The position numbers and the translations under genes were made by a program. A stretch of DNA of 64,000 bases from Mesobacillus jeotgali (GTDB lineage: Bacteria; Bacillota; Bacilli; Bacillales; Cytobacillaceae), in assembly GCF_900166585.1 (NCBI RefSeq), contig NZ_FVZC01000009.1:62001-126000 (forward strand), written 5' to 3'. The notes beneath the pieces are model-generated. The model saw only the letters and a list, made by a program, of their open reading frames with translations, was not told the DNA's origin and ran no database searches. Below, piece by piece: positions 53,567 through 61,672 of the stretch; positions within the stretch are counted from its first letter, which is position 1; each line of letters starts with the position of its first letter.

Positions 53567-54649
53567 TTAATTTCGCAGCCTGAAATGATTCATGAAATCA
53601 GCAAGTTTTTCAACATGTTCTAGCGGTACAGCATTGTAGATGGAAGCCCTGCAGCCGCCGACAGATCTGTGGCCGGCCAGGCCTATGAACCCTGATTCCT
53701 CCGCCTCATGGAGGAAGGAGGAAGTCAAATCTTCATTGTTCAAAGTGAAAGTGATGTTCATCAGTGAGCGGCTACCTTTTTCTGCGTGGCCTTCATAGAA
53801 TCCGTTACTGCTGTCAATCGCATCATATAGCAATGCAGCCTTCTGCTTGTTTTGCAGTTCAAGCTGTTTTACTCCTCCAAGTGATTCAGCCCATTCGAGG
53901 ACAAGCATCAGGAAGTAAACGGATAAAGTAGGCGGAGTATTATAAAGGGACTTTGAGTCAGCATGCACCTTATAATTAAGCATTGAAGGCAAACCTGGTT
54001 TAGAGCGTTTGAGCAGATCCTTATGGAGAATCACAACCGTGACACCGGACGGGCCCAAATTCTTCTGGGCACCAGCATAGATGAGCCCATGCGATGATAA
54101 ATTGACAGGCCGGCTTAAAATATCGCTCGACATGTCCGCTACAAGCGGTACTGTAAGATCTTCGGGCAGGTTATGCCACTGGGTTCCAAAGATAGTGTTG
54201 TTCGTCGTGATGTGGAGGTAGGAAGAGTCAGATGGAACTTTGATTTCGGAAAGGTTGGGGATAGATTTAAAGTTAGCAGATTTTGTTGAAGCGATTTCCA
54301 CCGCATTTCCAATCTTCTTAGCTTCTTTCAGAGCTTTTTCACCCCAGGTGCCCGTCACAACATAGCCGGCGGTCGTCCCTTCATCAAGCAGGTTCAACGG
54401 AACCATTGTAAATTGAAGGCTGGCACCTCCCTGCAGGAAGAGTACCTCATAGTCATCCGGAATGAGGAGGAGATCGCGCAGCAGTTTTTTTGCCCTTTCG
54501 TTGATTGCTTCAAATTGCTTGCTGCGGTGGCTTAGTTCCATAATCCCCATCCCGCTATCCTGGTAATTCATCATTTCTTTTTGAGCCCTCGCCAGCACAG
54601 CCTCAGGTAACGCAGCAGGACCAGCATTAAAATTCAGTGCACGTTTCAA
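53567..54649 (-). CDS. serC: Phosphoserine aminotransferase SerC
   Basis: A 360-residue PLP enzyme of serine biosynthesis (3-phosphohydroxypyruvate + glutamate to phosphoserine). PLP-Lys lies in IYAGAQKNLGPSGV (near 195); other motifs are FNAGPAALPEAVL, LQGGASLQF, NNTIFGTQW and GHRSVGGCRASIYNA. TTG 54649 starts MKRALNFNAGP with GGAGGG seven bases upstream; the ATG further up has poor spacing. Strand and order (trpP, serC, hit) match B. subtilis. Confidence 0.95.
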   Translation of the reverse strand: MKRALNFNAGPAALPEAVLARAQKEMMNYQDSGMGIMELSHRSKQFEAINERAKKLLRDLLLIPDDYEVLFLQGGASLQFTMVPLNLLDEGTTAGYVVTGTWGEKALKEAKKIGNAVEIASTKSANFKSIPNLSEIKVPSDSSYLHITTNNTIFGTQWHNLPEDLTVPLVADMSSDILSRPVNLSSHGLIYAGAQKNLGPSGVTVVILHKDLLKRSKPGLPSMLNYKVHADSKSLYNTPPTLSVYFLMLVLEWAESLGGVKQLELQNKQKAALLYDAIDSSNGFYEGHAEKGSRSLMNITFTLNNEDLTSSFLHEAEESGFIGLAGHRSVGGCRASIYNAVPLEHVEKLADFMNHFRLRN

Positions 54650-54806
54650 GATCATCCCTCCATAAAAATAAAATACGGCCACTCGTTAATGCATTAAAGT
54701 TATATCCATGCTACCAGAAAAAGAAGTGAAATTCTAACATTTTCAGAAAAGTTTTATAAATTAAGGAACTTCGATAAAGTCCTCCCAATAACCCCCTGCT
54801 GTCTCG

Positions 54807-55748
54807 TTCATTCATAAAGATTCTATATGCCCAAATTTGGTTAGGAGCTGTAAAAAGGTCACATAGAAAAATTCTATAAGCCCAAAAGTGAGTGAAGCCG
54901 CCAAAAAGGTCACATAGAAAAATTCTATAAGCCAAAAGTGAGTGAAACCGCCAAAAAGGTCACATAGAAAAATTCTATAAGCCCAAAAGTGAGTGGAGCC
55001 GGCGAAAAGGTCACATAGAAAAATTCTATAAGCCCAAAGTGAGTGAAACCGCCAAAAAGGTCACATAGAAAAATTCTATAAGCCCAAAAGTGAGTGGAGC
55101 CGGCGAAAAGGTCACATAGAAAAATTCTATAAGCCCAAAAGTGAGTGAAACCGCCAAAAAGGTCACATAGAAAAATTCTATAAGCCCAAAAGTGAGTGAA
55201 GCCGCTAAAAAGGTCACATAGAAAAATTCTATAAGCCCAAAAGTGAGTGGAGCCGGCGAAAAGGTCACATAGAAAAATTCTATAAGCCCAAAAGTGAGTG
55301 AAACCGCCAAAAAGGTCACATAGAAAAATTCTAGAGTGGAACCGGCGAAAAGGTCACATAGAAAAATTCTATAAGCCCAATAAGTGAGTGGAACCAGCAA
55401 AAAGGTCACATAGAAAAATTCTATAAGCCCAAAAATGCAGTGGAACCGGCAAAAAGGTCACATAGAAAAATTCTATAAGCCCAAAAGTGAGTGAAACCGC
55501 CAAAAAGGTCACATAGAAAAATTCTATAAGCCCAAAAGTGAGTGGAACCAGCAAAAAGGTCACATAGAAAAATTCTATAAGCCCAAAAGTGAGTGAAACC
55601 GCCAAAAGGTCACATAGAAAAATTCTATAAGCCCAAAAATGAGTGGAACCGGCGAAAAGGTCACATAGAAAAATTCTATAAGCCCAATAAGTGAGTGGAA
55701 CCAGCAAAAAGGTCACATAGAAAAATTCTATAAGCCCAAAGGTCACAG
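54807..55748. repeat. 51-bp tandem repeat array, about 18 copies
   Basis: Units start with GGTCACATAGAAAAATTCTA at 54857, 54908, 54958, 55009, 55059 and so on to 55710; period 50-52 bp, with one 38-bp deletion unit at about 55315. Each unit has the palindrome TAGAA-AAA-TTCTA, a fixed TAAGCCCAAAAGTGAGTG, and a variable GAACC/GGAGCC-(C/G)GC part. A degenerate unit precedes, and a partial unit ends the array beside the hit terminator. Lies between hit and serC. Confidence 0.95.
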
Positions 55749-55762
55749 CTGCAGGAAAACAC

Positions 55763-55789
55763 AAAAAAACTCCCGCAATGCGGAAGTTT
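55763..55789 (-). terminator. Terminator after hit
   Basis: Minus strand AACTTCCGC-ATT-GCGGGAGTT and T run. Confidence 0.85.
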
Positions 55790-56207
55790 AAATTTTGCTG
55801 TTGATCTCAGCGGCAATTTTTTGATAATCCTCTGATGTATACTTGTCCTGATGTGTTTTCCAAACTGCACCGAAACCATCCCCATCGCCATAACGAGGGA
55901 TAATATGCATATGGAAGTGGAATACAGACTGTCCTGCTGCTTCGCCATTGTTCTGAACTACATTCAGTCCAATTGGATCATAGGCCGCTTTAATCGCATT
56001 CGCCACTTTTGGCACTGCCTTGAAGACGTTGGCTGAAATCTCATCTGTTAGTTCATACACGTTTTCTTTATGTACTTTAGGGATGACAAGTGTATGTCCT
56101 TTTGTTACCTGGCTGATATCCAGGAATGCCAAAACATTTTCATCCTCATATACCTTAGCAGAGGGAATGTCGCCGTTAATGATTTTGCAAAAAATACAAT
56201 CACTCAT
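55788..56207 (-). CDS. hit: HIT family nucleotide-binding hydrolase
   Basis: A 139-residue histidine-triad protein. CIFCKIINGDIPSAKVYED start and the triad HFHMHI near residue 98, the catalytic His being the middle one. Hydrolyses nucleoside phosphoramidates or dinucleotides. ATG 56207 (MSDCIF) behind GGGTGGAAG; six extra codons upstream are unlikely. Located next to the divergent ecs operon as in B. subtilis. Confidence 0.93.
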   Translation of the reverse strand: MSDCIFCKIINGDIPSAKVYEDENVLAFLDISQVTKGHTLVIPKVHKENVYELTDEISANVFKAVPKVANAIKAAYDPIGLNVVQNNGEAAGQSVFHFHMHIIPRYGDGDGFGAVWKTHQDKYTSEDYQKIAAEINSKI

Positions 56208-56271
56208 ATCTTCCACCCTTTCCATTAATCATGTTTCTGGTATTTTATCATATTCTGCCAATAAACATAAA

Positions 56272-56306
56272 GAAAGAAAGGACAGGATCCGCATGGAATC
56301 CTGTCC
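56272..56306 (-). terminator. Minus-strand terminator of the hit-ecsA intergenic RNA
   Basis: GGACAGGATTCC-ATGC-GGATCCTGTCC followed by TTTCTTTC on the minus strand, 65 bases before hit; ends a transcript that starts upstream of hit. Confidence 0.75.
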
Positions 56307-56676
56307 CTGAAGGGGGAACTAACTACTGTTTATTTACGTTCTCAGCAGGTATACCTTTGATAAACACCTCATTTTCAATTCATTTGAATTAAAAGAATGA
56401 TGGGTTATTCAGTACCTGGTTCAATCGGACCATCCCCTGTCTGCTTTAGTCGGTTTCACAACTTATAAAGCGGGAAGTGATCTGCGACACACACCTCATT
56501 TCAAAATGTGGAGTGATGTTAATGAACGGCTGGGTTAACATTTACGTAGCGCAATGCAACCATCCCCTTGTTTGAACGTTTAAATCAGTCTGCTTATAAA
56601 TCGAATAATATGTCTTTTACAGACACCTCATTTCGAATTATTGCTTGTTCCCCTTCAAAAATTATGATGCCCGCAT
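56307..56676 (-). ncRNA. Predicted RNA of about 400 nt built of repeated G-rich boxes
   Basis: Minus-strand transcript predicted between the promoter at 56683-56711 and the terminator at 56272-56306. Box A (AAATGAGGTGT) occurs at 56633-56643, 56491-56501 and 56364-56374; box B (ACA(A)GGGGATGGT) at 56559-56571 and 56429-56440. Period about 130-140 bp, other sequence strongly diverged. Two 14-codon ORFs start in box B (56519-56563, 56389-56433). No known family recognised. Confidence 0.55.
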
Positions 56677-56682
56677 TGGCGG

Positions 56683-56711
56683 ATTATATGTGAAAAAAAT
56701 TTAGAAGTCAG
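56683..56711 (-). promoter_or_regulatory. SigA-type promoter of the intergenic RNA
   Basis: Minus strand -35 CTGACT (56706-56711), 17-base spacer, -10 TATAAT (56683-56688). Confidence 0.65.
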
Positions 56712-56784
56712 CTGAAGCTTTTCCTAAATGAGATGGATTTGTTAAAATAACGGTACACGAATAAGAACTGGAAGGGCGTTGCCT

Positions 56785-57525
56785 ATGTCTTTATTGGAAA
56801 TTAACCAGGTGACCGGTGGTTATACGAGGAATCCGGTACTGAAAAATGTGAGCTTTACTGTAAACGAAAATGAAATTGTCGGGTTGATTGGACTCAACGG
56901 TGCTGGGAAAAGTACAACAATCAAGCATGTGATTGGTCTGATGGAACCACAACAGGGGAACATTAAAATCAATGGAAAGACGTTCATCGAGGGAAAGGAA
57001 GAATATCGAAAGCAATTCACCTTTGTACCGGAAACGCCTATTCTTTATGATGAATTGACGCTTGAAGAGCATCTTCGCCTGACAGCGATGGCCTATGGCC
57101 TCGAAGAAAAAGAGTATGAACAGCGTATTGTTTCATTGTTAAAAGAATTCAGGATGAGCAAGAGGCTGAAATGGTTCCCTGCCCATTTTTCAAAAGGAAT
57201 GAAGCAAAAGGTGATGATTATGTGCGCATTCCTTGTCCAGCCATCCCTTTATATTGTAGATGAGCCATTTGTTGGTCTGGATCCGCTTGGAATTCAATCT
57301 TTGCTGGATTTAATGGACAAGATGAAGCAAAATGGAGCAGGCATTTTGATGTCGACACATATCCTGGCAACAGCTGAGCGTTATTGTGACCGCTTTGTCA
57401 TTCTCCATAATGGAGAGGTCAGGGCACATGGGACACTGGAGGAGTTAAGGGAACAGTTCAATATGGCAGGCGCAACCCTGGACGATCTCTATATCCAGCT
57501 GACAAAGGAAGAAGACTATGTTTAA
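56785..57525 (+). CDS. ecsA: EcsA, ABC transporter ATPase
   Basis: 246 residues (B. subtilis 247). Walker A GLNGAGKST (about 37-45), signature FSKGMKQKV, Walker B LYIVDEPFVGLDP, H-loop STHI. Works with EcsB; loss of ecs in B. subtilis disturbs secretion, competence and regulated intramembrane proteolysis. ATG 56785 follows GGAAGG; overlaps ecsB by eight bases. Confidence 0.95.
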   Translation: MSLLEINQVTGGYTRNPVLKNVSFTVNENEIVGLIGLNGAGKSTTIKHVIGLMEPQQGNIKINGKTFIEGKEEYRKQFTFVPETPILYDELTLEEHLRLTAMAYGLEEKEYEQRIVSLLKEFRMSKRLKWFPAHFSKGMKQKVMIMCAFLVQPSLYIVDEPFVGLDPLGIQSLLDLMDKMKQNGAGILMSTHILATAERYCDRFVILHNGEVRAHGTLEELREQFNMAGATLDDLYIQLTKEEDYV

Positions 57526-58729
57526 TCCGCAGGAATTATGGAAAGAGCGGTTTGGCACTTTTGCCAAAGAGACAGGAAGTTACCTCCGCTATATTTTAAA
57601 TGGCCATTTAGTGATTGTCGTCCTGTTTTTATTGGGCACAGCCGCCTTTTACTATCAGGAATGGATTCAAACTCTGCAGCCGGATTTTCCGGCGGCTTGG
57701 ATCATTGCCTTTATTCTTGCTGCTCTACTTACATATAGTCCTGTCCAGACTTTCCTGACAGAAGCGGATAAAATCTTTCTTCTGCCGCTCGAAACAAGAT
57801 TAGCTGATTATTTCAGGAAATCGATTATTTTCAGTCTCGGCCTGCAGTCCTATCTTTTGCTGATTATGCTGGCCGTTTTAATGCCTCTTCATGTAAAAGT
57901 TCACGGTGCAGACTTCAAGTCGTTTTTTATCCTGCTGAGTGCAGTAATCCTGATAAAACTGGTCAATCTACTGATACGCTGGCATGTCCAGCATCATATT
58001 GAATCAAGCGTGAAATTGACTGATAACATCATACGTTACAGTATCAACGCGGTCCTGATTTATTTCATCTTTTCTGGGGCACAGCTGATTTTTGCAGCAA
58101 TTCCTGCTTTGATATTAATCCTTCTGTATGTGTACTATAAAAAACAGACGAAGGATAAGGGATTAAAGTGGGAGCAATTGATTGAGGATGAAGAACGGAG
58201 AATGAACGCGTTTTACCGTGTAGCCAACTTGTTCACTGATGTTCCCAAATTGCGTGACCGGACGAAGAGACGCAAATGGCTAGACTGGCTGGTCAATATA
58301 ATCCCTTACCGGCAGGATCTTGCGTTCAGCCATCTTTATATAAGGACCTTTGCAAGGGCTGGAGATTATTACGGCTTGCTTCTCCGTCTCACTGTCATTG
58401 GAGGCGCTGCGCTTTATTTCCTTACATACGGACCAGGACAAATTTTACTCGCCTTGCTTTTCATGTATTTGACAGGGTTCCAGCTTCTCCCGTTATGGAA
58501 TCATCATCAAAATAAACTATGGGTTAACCTTTACCCAGTAGCAGAACCGTCAAGGAATAGGTCCTTTACAAGTCTTCTGCTGGGCATATTGATTTTTCAG
58601 GCAGCAGTGTTTGCTGGGATTGTTCTTTTTAAAGGAGATCTGGTAATGGGGGCCATCGTTTTAGCGTCAGGAGTGGCATTTGCGATTTTCTTTGTTTATT
58701 TTTACAGCCAGAAGAGGCTAAAATCATGA
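57518..58729 (+). CDS. ecsB: EcsB, ABC transporter permease
   Basis: 403 residues (B. subtilis 408) with about eight to nine hydrophobic segments in two blocks around a cytoplasmic part (KKQTKDKGLKWEQLIEDEER). No soluble extracytoplasmic domain. Partner of EcsA; the transported substrate is unsettled. Translationally coupled to ecsA. Confidence 0.94.
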   Translation: MFNPQELWKERFGTFAKETGSYLRYILNGHLVIVVLFLLGTAAFYYQEWIQTLQPDFPAAWIIAFILAALLTYSPVQTFLTEADKIFLLPLETRLADYFRKSIIFSLGLQSYLLLIMLAVLMPLHVKVHGADFKSFFILLSAVILIKLVNLLIRWHVQHHIESSVKLTDNIIRYSINAVLIYFIFSGAQLIFAAIPALILILLYVYYKKQTKDKGLKWEQLIEDEERRMNAFYRVANLFTDVPKLRDRTKRRKWLDWLVNIIPYRQDLAFSHLYIRTFARAGDYYGLLLRLTVIGGAALYFLTYGPGQILLALLFMYLTGFQLLPLWNHHQNKLWVNLYPVAEPSRNRSFTSLLLGILIFQAAVFAGIVLFKGDLVMGAIVLASGVAFAIFFVYFYSQKRLKS

Positions 58730-58734
58730 TTGTA

Positions 58735-58781
58735 AATCCTTTTCATAATCGCTTATGGCTTTTATGAAAAGGATTTTTTTT
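58735..58781 (+). terminator. Terminator between ecsB and ecsC
   Basis: AATCCTTTTCATAA ... TTATGAAAAGGATT and eight T. May reduce ecsC expression relative to ecsAB. Confidence 0.92.
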
Positions 58782-58831
58782 GCATCGAATATGGTTACCA
58801 TGCGTAAAAGTAACGAAAAGGGGTGAAAGCT

Positions 58832-59554
58832 TTGAATGAGTATGAGCAGAAGGTATATGAAGAGATCATCGCCTGGAAAAGAAAGCTGAATAAGCGTTCA
58901 GGAATATTGGCGCGTGCCTCAAAAAAAGCGCAGACGAAAGTGAACCAGCTGATACCGGAAAAGGTCCATCAAATCATGACGGACACCATTAAAAATATGG
59001 TCAAGGCGACACTAGCTGGATCCAATTTTACGACGAAAAAGCAGCAGGGAGCCGGATTGACTCTCGCCGGTAAAGATGAACTTTTGAACAGGAAACTTGC
59101 TGGTTTTAAACGGACTGCAGCTTTGGAAGGAGCAGGCACCGGGGCTGGAGGAATAATGCTGGGCATGGCGGACTTCCCGCTATTATTATCCATTAAAATG
59201 AAATTTCTGTTCGATGCTGCCTCAATATATGGATTTGACCCATCAAAATATGAAGAAAGATTATTTATCCTCTATGTGTTTCAGCTGGCGTATTCAAGCG
59301 ATGCACATCGGAAGCAGACCCTGGAGGTAATTGAAAATTGGGAAGACAAAAAAACAGAGCTGGCAGAAATGGATTGGCAGCAGTTTCAACAGGAATACAG
59401 GGATTATATTGATTTTGCCAAAATGCTTCAGCTAATGCCGGTAATTGGAGCAGTAGTTGGTGCTTATGCTAATTACAACTTGCTTGACCAGCTTGGAGAA
59501 ACAGCTATGAATGCCTACCGGATGAGGATTTTGCTGTCATCCCCGCAGTCGTGA
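58832..59554 (+). CDS. ecsC: EcsC family protein
   Basis: 240 residues (B. subtilis 236). Helical, with a glycine-rich hydrophobic segment (GAGTGAGGIMLGMADFPLLL) near the middle and another near the end (MPVIGAVVGAYANYNLL). Family of unknown function linked to ecsAB. TTG 58832 is chosen since AAAAGGGG is eight bases away; GTG 58823 overlaps that site. A terminator separates it from ecsB. Confidence 0.9.
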   Translation: MNEYEQKVYEEIIAWKRKLNKRSGILARASKKAQTKVNQLIPEKVHQIMTDTIKNMVKATLAGSNFTTKKQQGAGLTLAGKDELLNRKLAGFKRTAALEGAGTGAGGIMLGMADFPLLLSIKMKFLFDAASIYGFDPSKYEERLFILYVFQLAYSSDAHRKQTLEVIENWEDKKTELAEMDWQQFQQEYRDYIDFAKMLQLMPVIGAVVGAYANYNLLDQLGETAMNAYRMRILLSSPQS

Positions 59555-59593
59555 CTGTTAATAATTCAGGCCGCCTAAAGATTTTTCTCGCAA

Positions 59594-60182
59594 AGGCGCT
59601 TATCGTGATGAACGGCACCCTTATGAAGTCGGATGTTGTCGCATAAGGGCGCTTATTGAGGAGAACGGCACCCTTATGGAGTTGGATGTTGTAGCATAAG
59701 GGCGCTTATCGAGGAGAACGGCACCCTTATGAAGTCGGATGTTGTAGCATAAGGGCGCTTATCGAGGAGAACGGCCCCCTTATGGAGTCGGATGTTGAAG
59801 CATAAGGGCGCTTATTGAGGAGAACGGCACCCTTATGAAGTCGGATGTTGTCGCATAAGGGCGCCTATCGAGGAGAACGGCACCCTTATGGAGTCGGATG
59901 TTGAAGCATAAGGTCCTTTATCGAGGAGAACGGCACCCTTATGGGGTCGGATGTTGAAGCATAAGGGCCTTTATCGAGGAGAACGGCACCCTTATGGGGT
60001 CGGATGTTGTCGCATAAGGGCGCCTATCGAGGAGAACGGCACCCTTATGAAGTCGGATGTTGTCGCATAAGGGTGCTTATCGAGGAGAACGGCCCTCTTA
60101 TGCAGTGGGATGCTGACACATAAGGGCGCTTATCGCTGTGAACGGCACCCTTATACAGGAGTTCGGCCTCGGATAAGGGTAC
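59594..60182. repeat. 53-bp tandem repeat array, about 11 copies
   Basis: Units begin GCATAAGGGCGCTTATCGAG; starts near 59641, 59693, 59747, 59800, 59853, 59906, 59959, 60012, 60065 and 60119, after a diverged first unit. Each unit holds the palindrome ATAAG-GGCG-CTTAT and the pair CATAAGGG / CCCTTATG. Lies between convergent ecsC and yhaA; no gene seen. Confidence 0.95.
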
Positions 60183-60243
60183 CTTTCCTCGTCGTCATCA
60201 ACAACCCTATTGTACTTGAAAATTGTCTCTCCCTTTTTTCCTC

Positions 60244-60287
60244 AAAAAAGACTGAAGATAAATTCTCAGTGAATTTACCTTCAGTCT
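60244..60287 (-). terminator. Terminator after yhaA
   Basis: Minus strand AGACTGAAG ... CTTCAGTCT and six T. Confidence 0.88.
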
Positions 60288-60317
60288 GGATTCGTAATGG
60301 TATAAAAACTTCACTCT

Positions 60318-61520
60318 TTACGCTAATGTTTCTTGATGGTTGGGCTGCTCTTTTGTTTGATAGTTCAATGCTGCTGCGCACAGAGTCTTTGCGGCGATGA
60401 CCATCGCTTTTTCGTCAATATCGAATTTAGGGTGATGGTGTGGATATGTTTCCGAAGTTTCTGGTTTTGCTCCGGTGAAAAAGAAAGTTCCTTTCACATG
60501 CTGCAGGTAGTAAGCAAAGTCCTCGCCGCCCATCTGCAGAGCACTTTCTTCAATTTTTGTTACCTCTGGCACTTTTGAGGCGCAATCGATCAGGAATTCG
60601 GTTTCTGCCGCATGGTTTACGACGGCTGGATAACCCTTATCATATAGGTAGTCGTAGGTGCAGTCTGTTGCCAGGCAGGTTCCATGAACAACTTTCTCAA
60701 TTTCTGATGCGATAAAATCGCGGGTGTTTTCGTTGAAGGTCCTTACTGTGCCAATCAGCTTAGCTTTATCGGCGATCACGTTGAAAGCATTGTCCGCCAC
60801 AAAAGAGCCAACGGTTACAACTGCAGAATCGACAGGATCTACACGTCTGCTGACGATTTGCTGTAAGTTTGATACAAGCTGTGCGCCAGCCACGATGGCG
60901 TCCTTTGTTTTATGCGGCTGGGCACCGTGTCCGCCTTTACCCTGGATTGCGATTTCAAAGCGGTCGGCTGCAGCCATGATTGGACCGATCCGATATTGAA
61001 TTGTTCCTGTAGGTTCAGAAGCCCACAGATGGGTGCCGAAAATGACATCCACGTCCTCAAGGCATCCGTCTTTTATCATTGAAATTGCTCCGCCTGGTGC
61101 GTATTCCTCAGCGTGCTGGTGGATCATTACATATGTGCCCTGAAGATTCTCCTTGGCTTCATGTAATACCTTGGCGAGGACGAGCAATGTGGCTGTATGG
61201 CCATCATGGCCGCATGCGTGCATCACGCCCGGAATCAGTGATTTGTATGGGACGTCCTTCTCATCCTGAATCGGAAGGGCATCGAAATCCGCTCTAAGCG
61301 CGACGGTTTTCCCTGGCTTGGCTCCATAGATTTTTGCGACGACCCCATTACCGCCAACATTGGTTCGCACCTCAACTCCCAATTTTTCGTAAAAGGCGGC
61401 GATATACCTTGCTGTATTCTCCTCCTGGAAAGACAACTCTGGATGTTGATGCAAAAAGCGGCGGATATCCACCATTTCGGGGTAAAGGTTATCTAGTTTT
61501 CTAAAAAGCTGATCCTGCAT
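60318..61520 (-). CDS. yhaA: YhaA, M20-family amidohydrolase
   Basis: 400 residues (B. subtilis YhaA 396). Metal ligands in MHACGHDGHTA (about 98-108), HQHAEE (about 131-136) and HLW; a dimerisation domain about 180-290. Hydrolyses N-acyl amino acids or amide conjugates (carboxypeptidase/amidohydrolase type). AAGGAGATGAAACG precedes ATG 61520. Order ecsC, yhaA, yhfA as in B. subtilis. Confidence 0.9.
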   Translation of the reverse strand: MQDQLFRKLDNLYPEMVDIRRFLHQHPELSFQEENTARYIAAFYEKLGVEVRTNVGGNGVVAKIYGAKPGKTVALRADFDALPIQDEKDVPYKSLIPGVMHACGHDGHTATLLVLAKVLHEAKENLQGTYVMIHQHAEEYAPGGAISMIKDGCLEDVDVIFGTHLWASEPTGTIQYRIGPIMAAADRFEIAIQGKGGHGAQPHKTKDAIVAGAQLVSNLQQIVSRRVDPVDSAVVTVGSFVADNAFNVIADKAKLIGTVRTFNENTRDFIASEIEKVVHGTCLATDCTYDYLYDKGYPAVVNHAAETEFLIDCASKVPEVTKIEESALQMGGEDFAYYLQHVKGTFFFTGAKPETSETYPHHHPKFDIDEKAMVIAAKTLCAAALNYQTKEQPNHQETLA

Positions 61521-61603
61521 CGTTTCATCTCCTTATGTATAATAGTTTGATAATTTAAATAATTATAACATGATTATAGAATAAAAACATTTAAGAATAG
61601 AAG

Positions 61604-61632
61604 CAAAAGAAGCCCCTGTTAAAGGAGCTTCG
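61604..61632 (-). terminator. Terminator after yhfA
   Basis: Minus strand GAAGCTCCT-TTAACA-GGGGCTTC and TTTTG. Confidence 0.7.
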
Positions 61633-61672
61633 TATATAAATGGTGCCATTAAATGGCAGCCAGTGTTTTAAG

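Noticed and set aside
54807..55748. CRISPR array
   Set aside because: The intervals between constant parts are themselves conserved; there are no unique spacers, no leader and no cas genes. The same applies to the 53-bp array at 59594-60182 and the 21-bp phased array at 38449-38553.
54711..55948. Minus-strand frames of 74-131 codons reading repeated LIEFFYVTF blocks
   Set aside because: They are translations of the 51-bp tandem array (51 is divisible by 3), change frame at each indel, and lack ribosome-binding sites.
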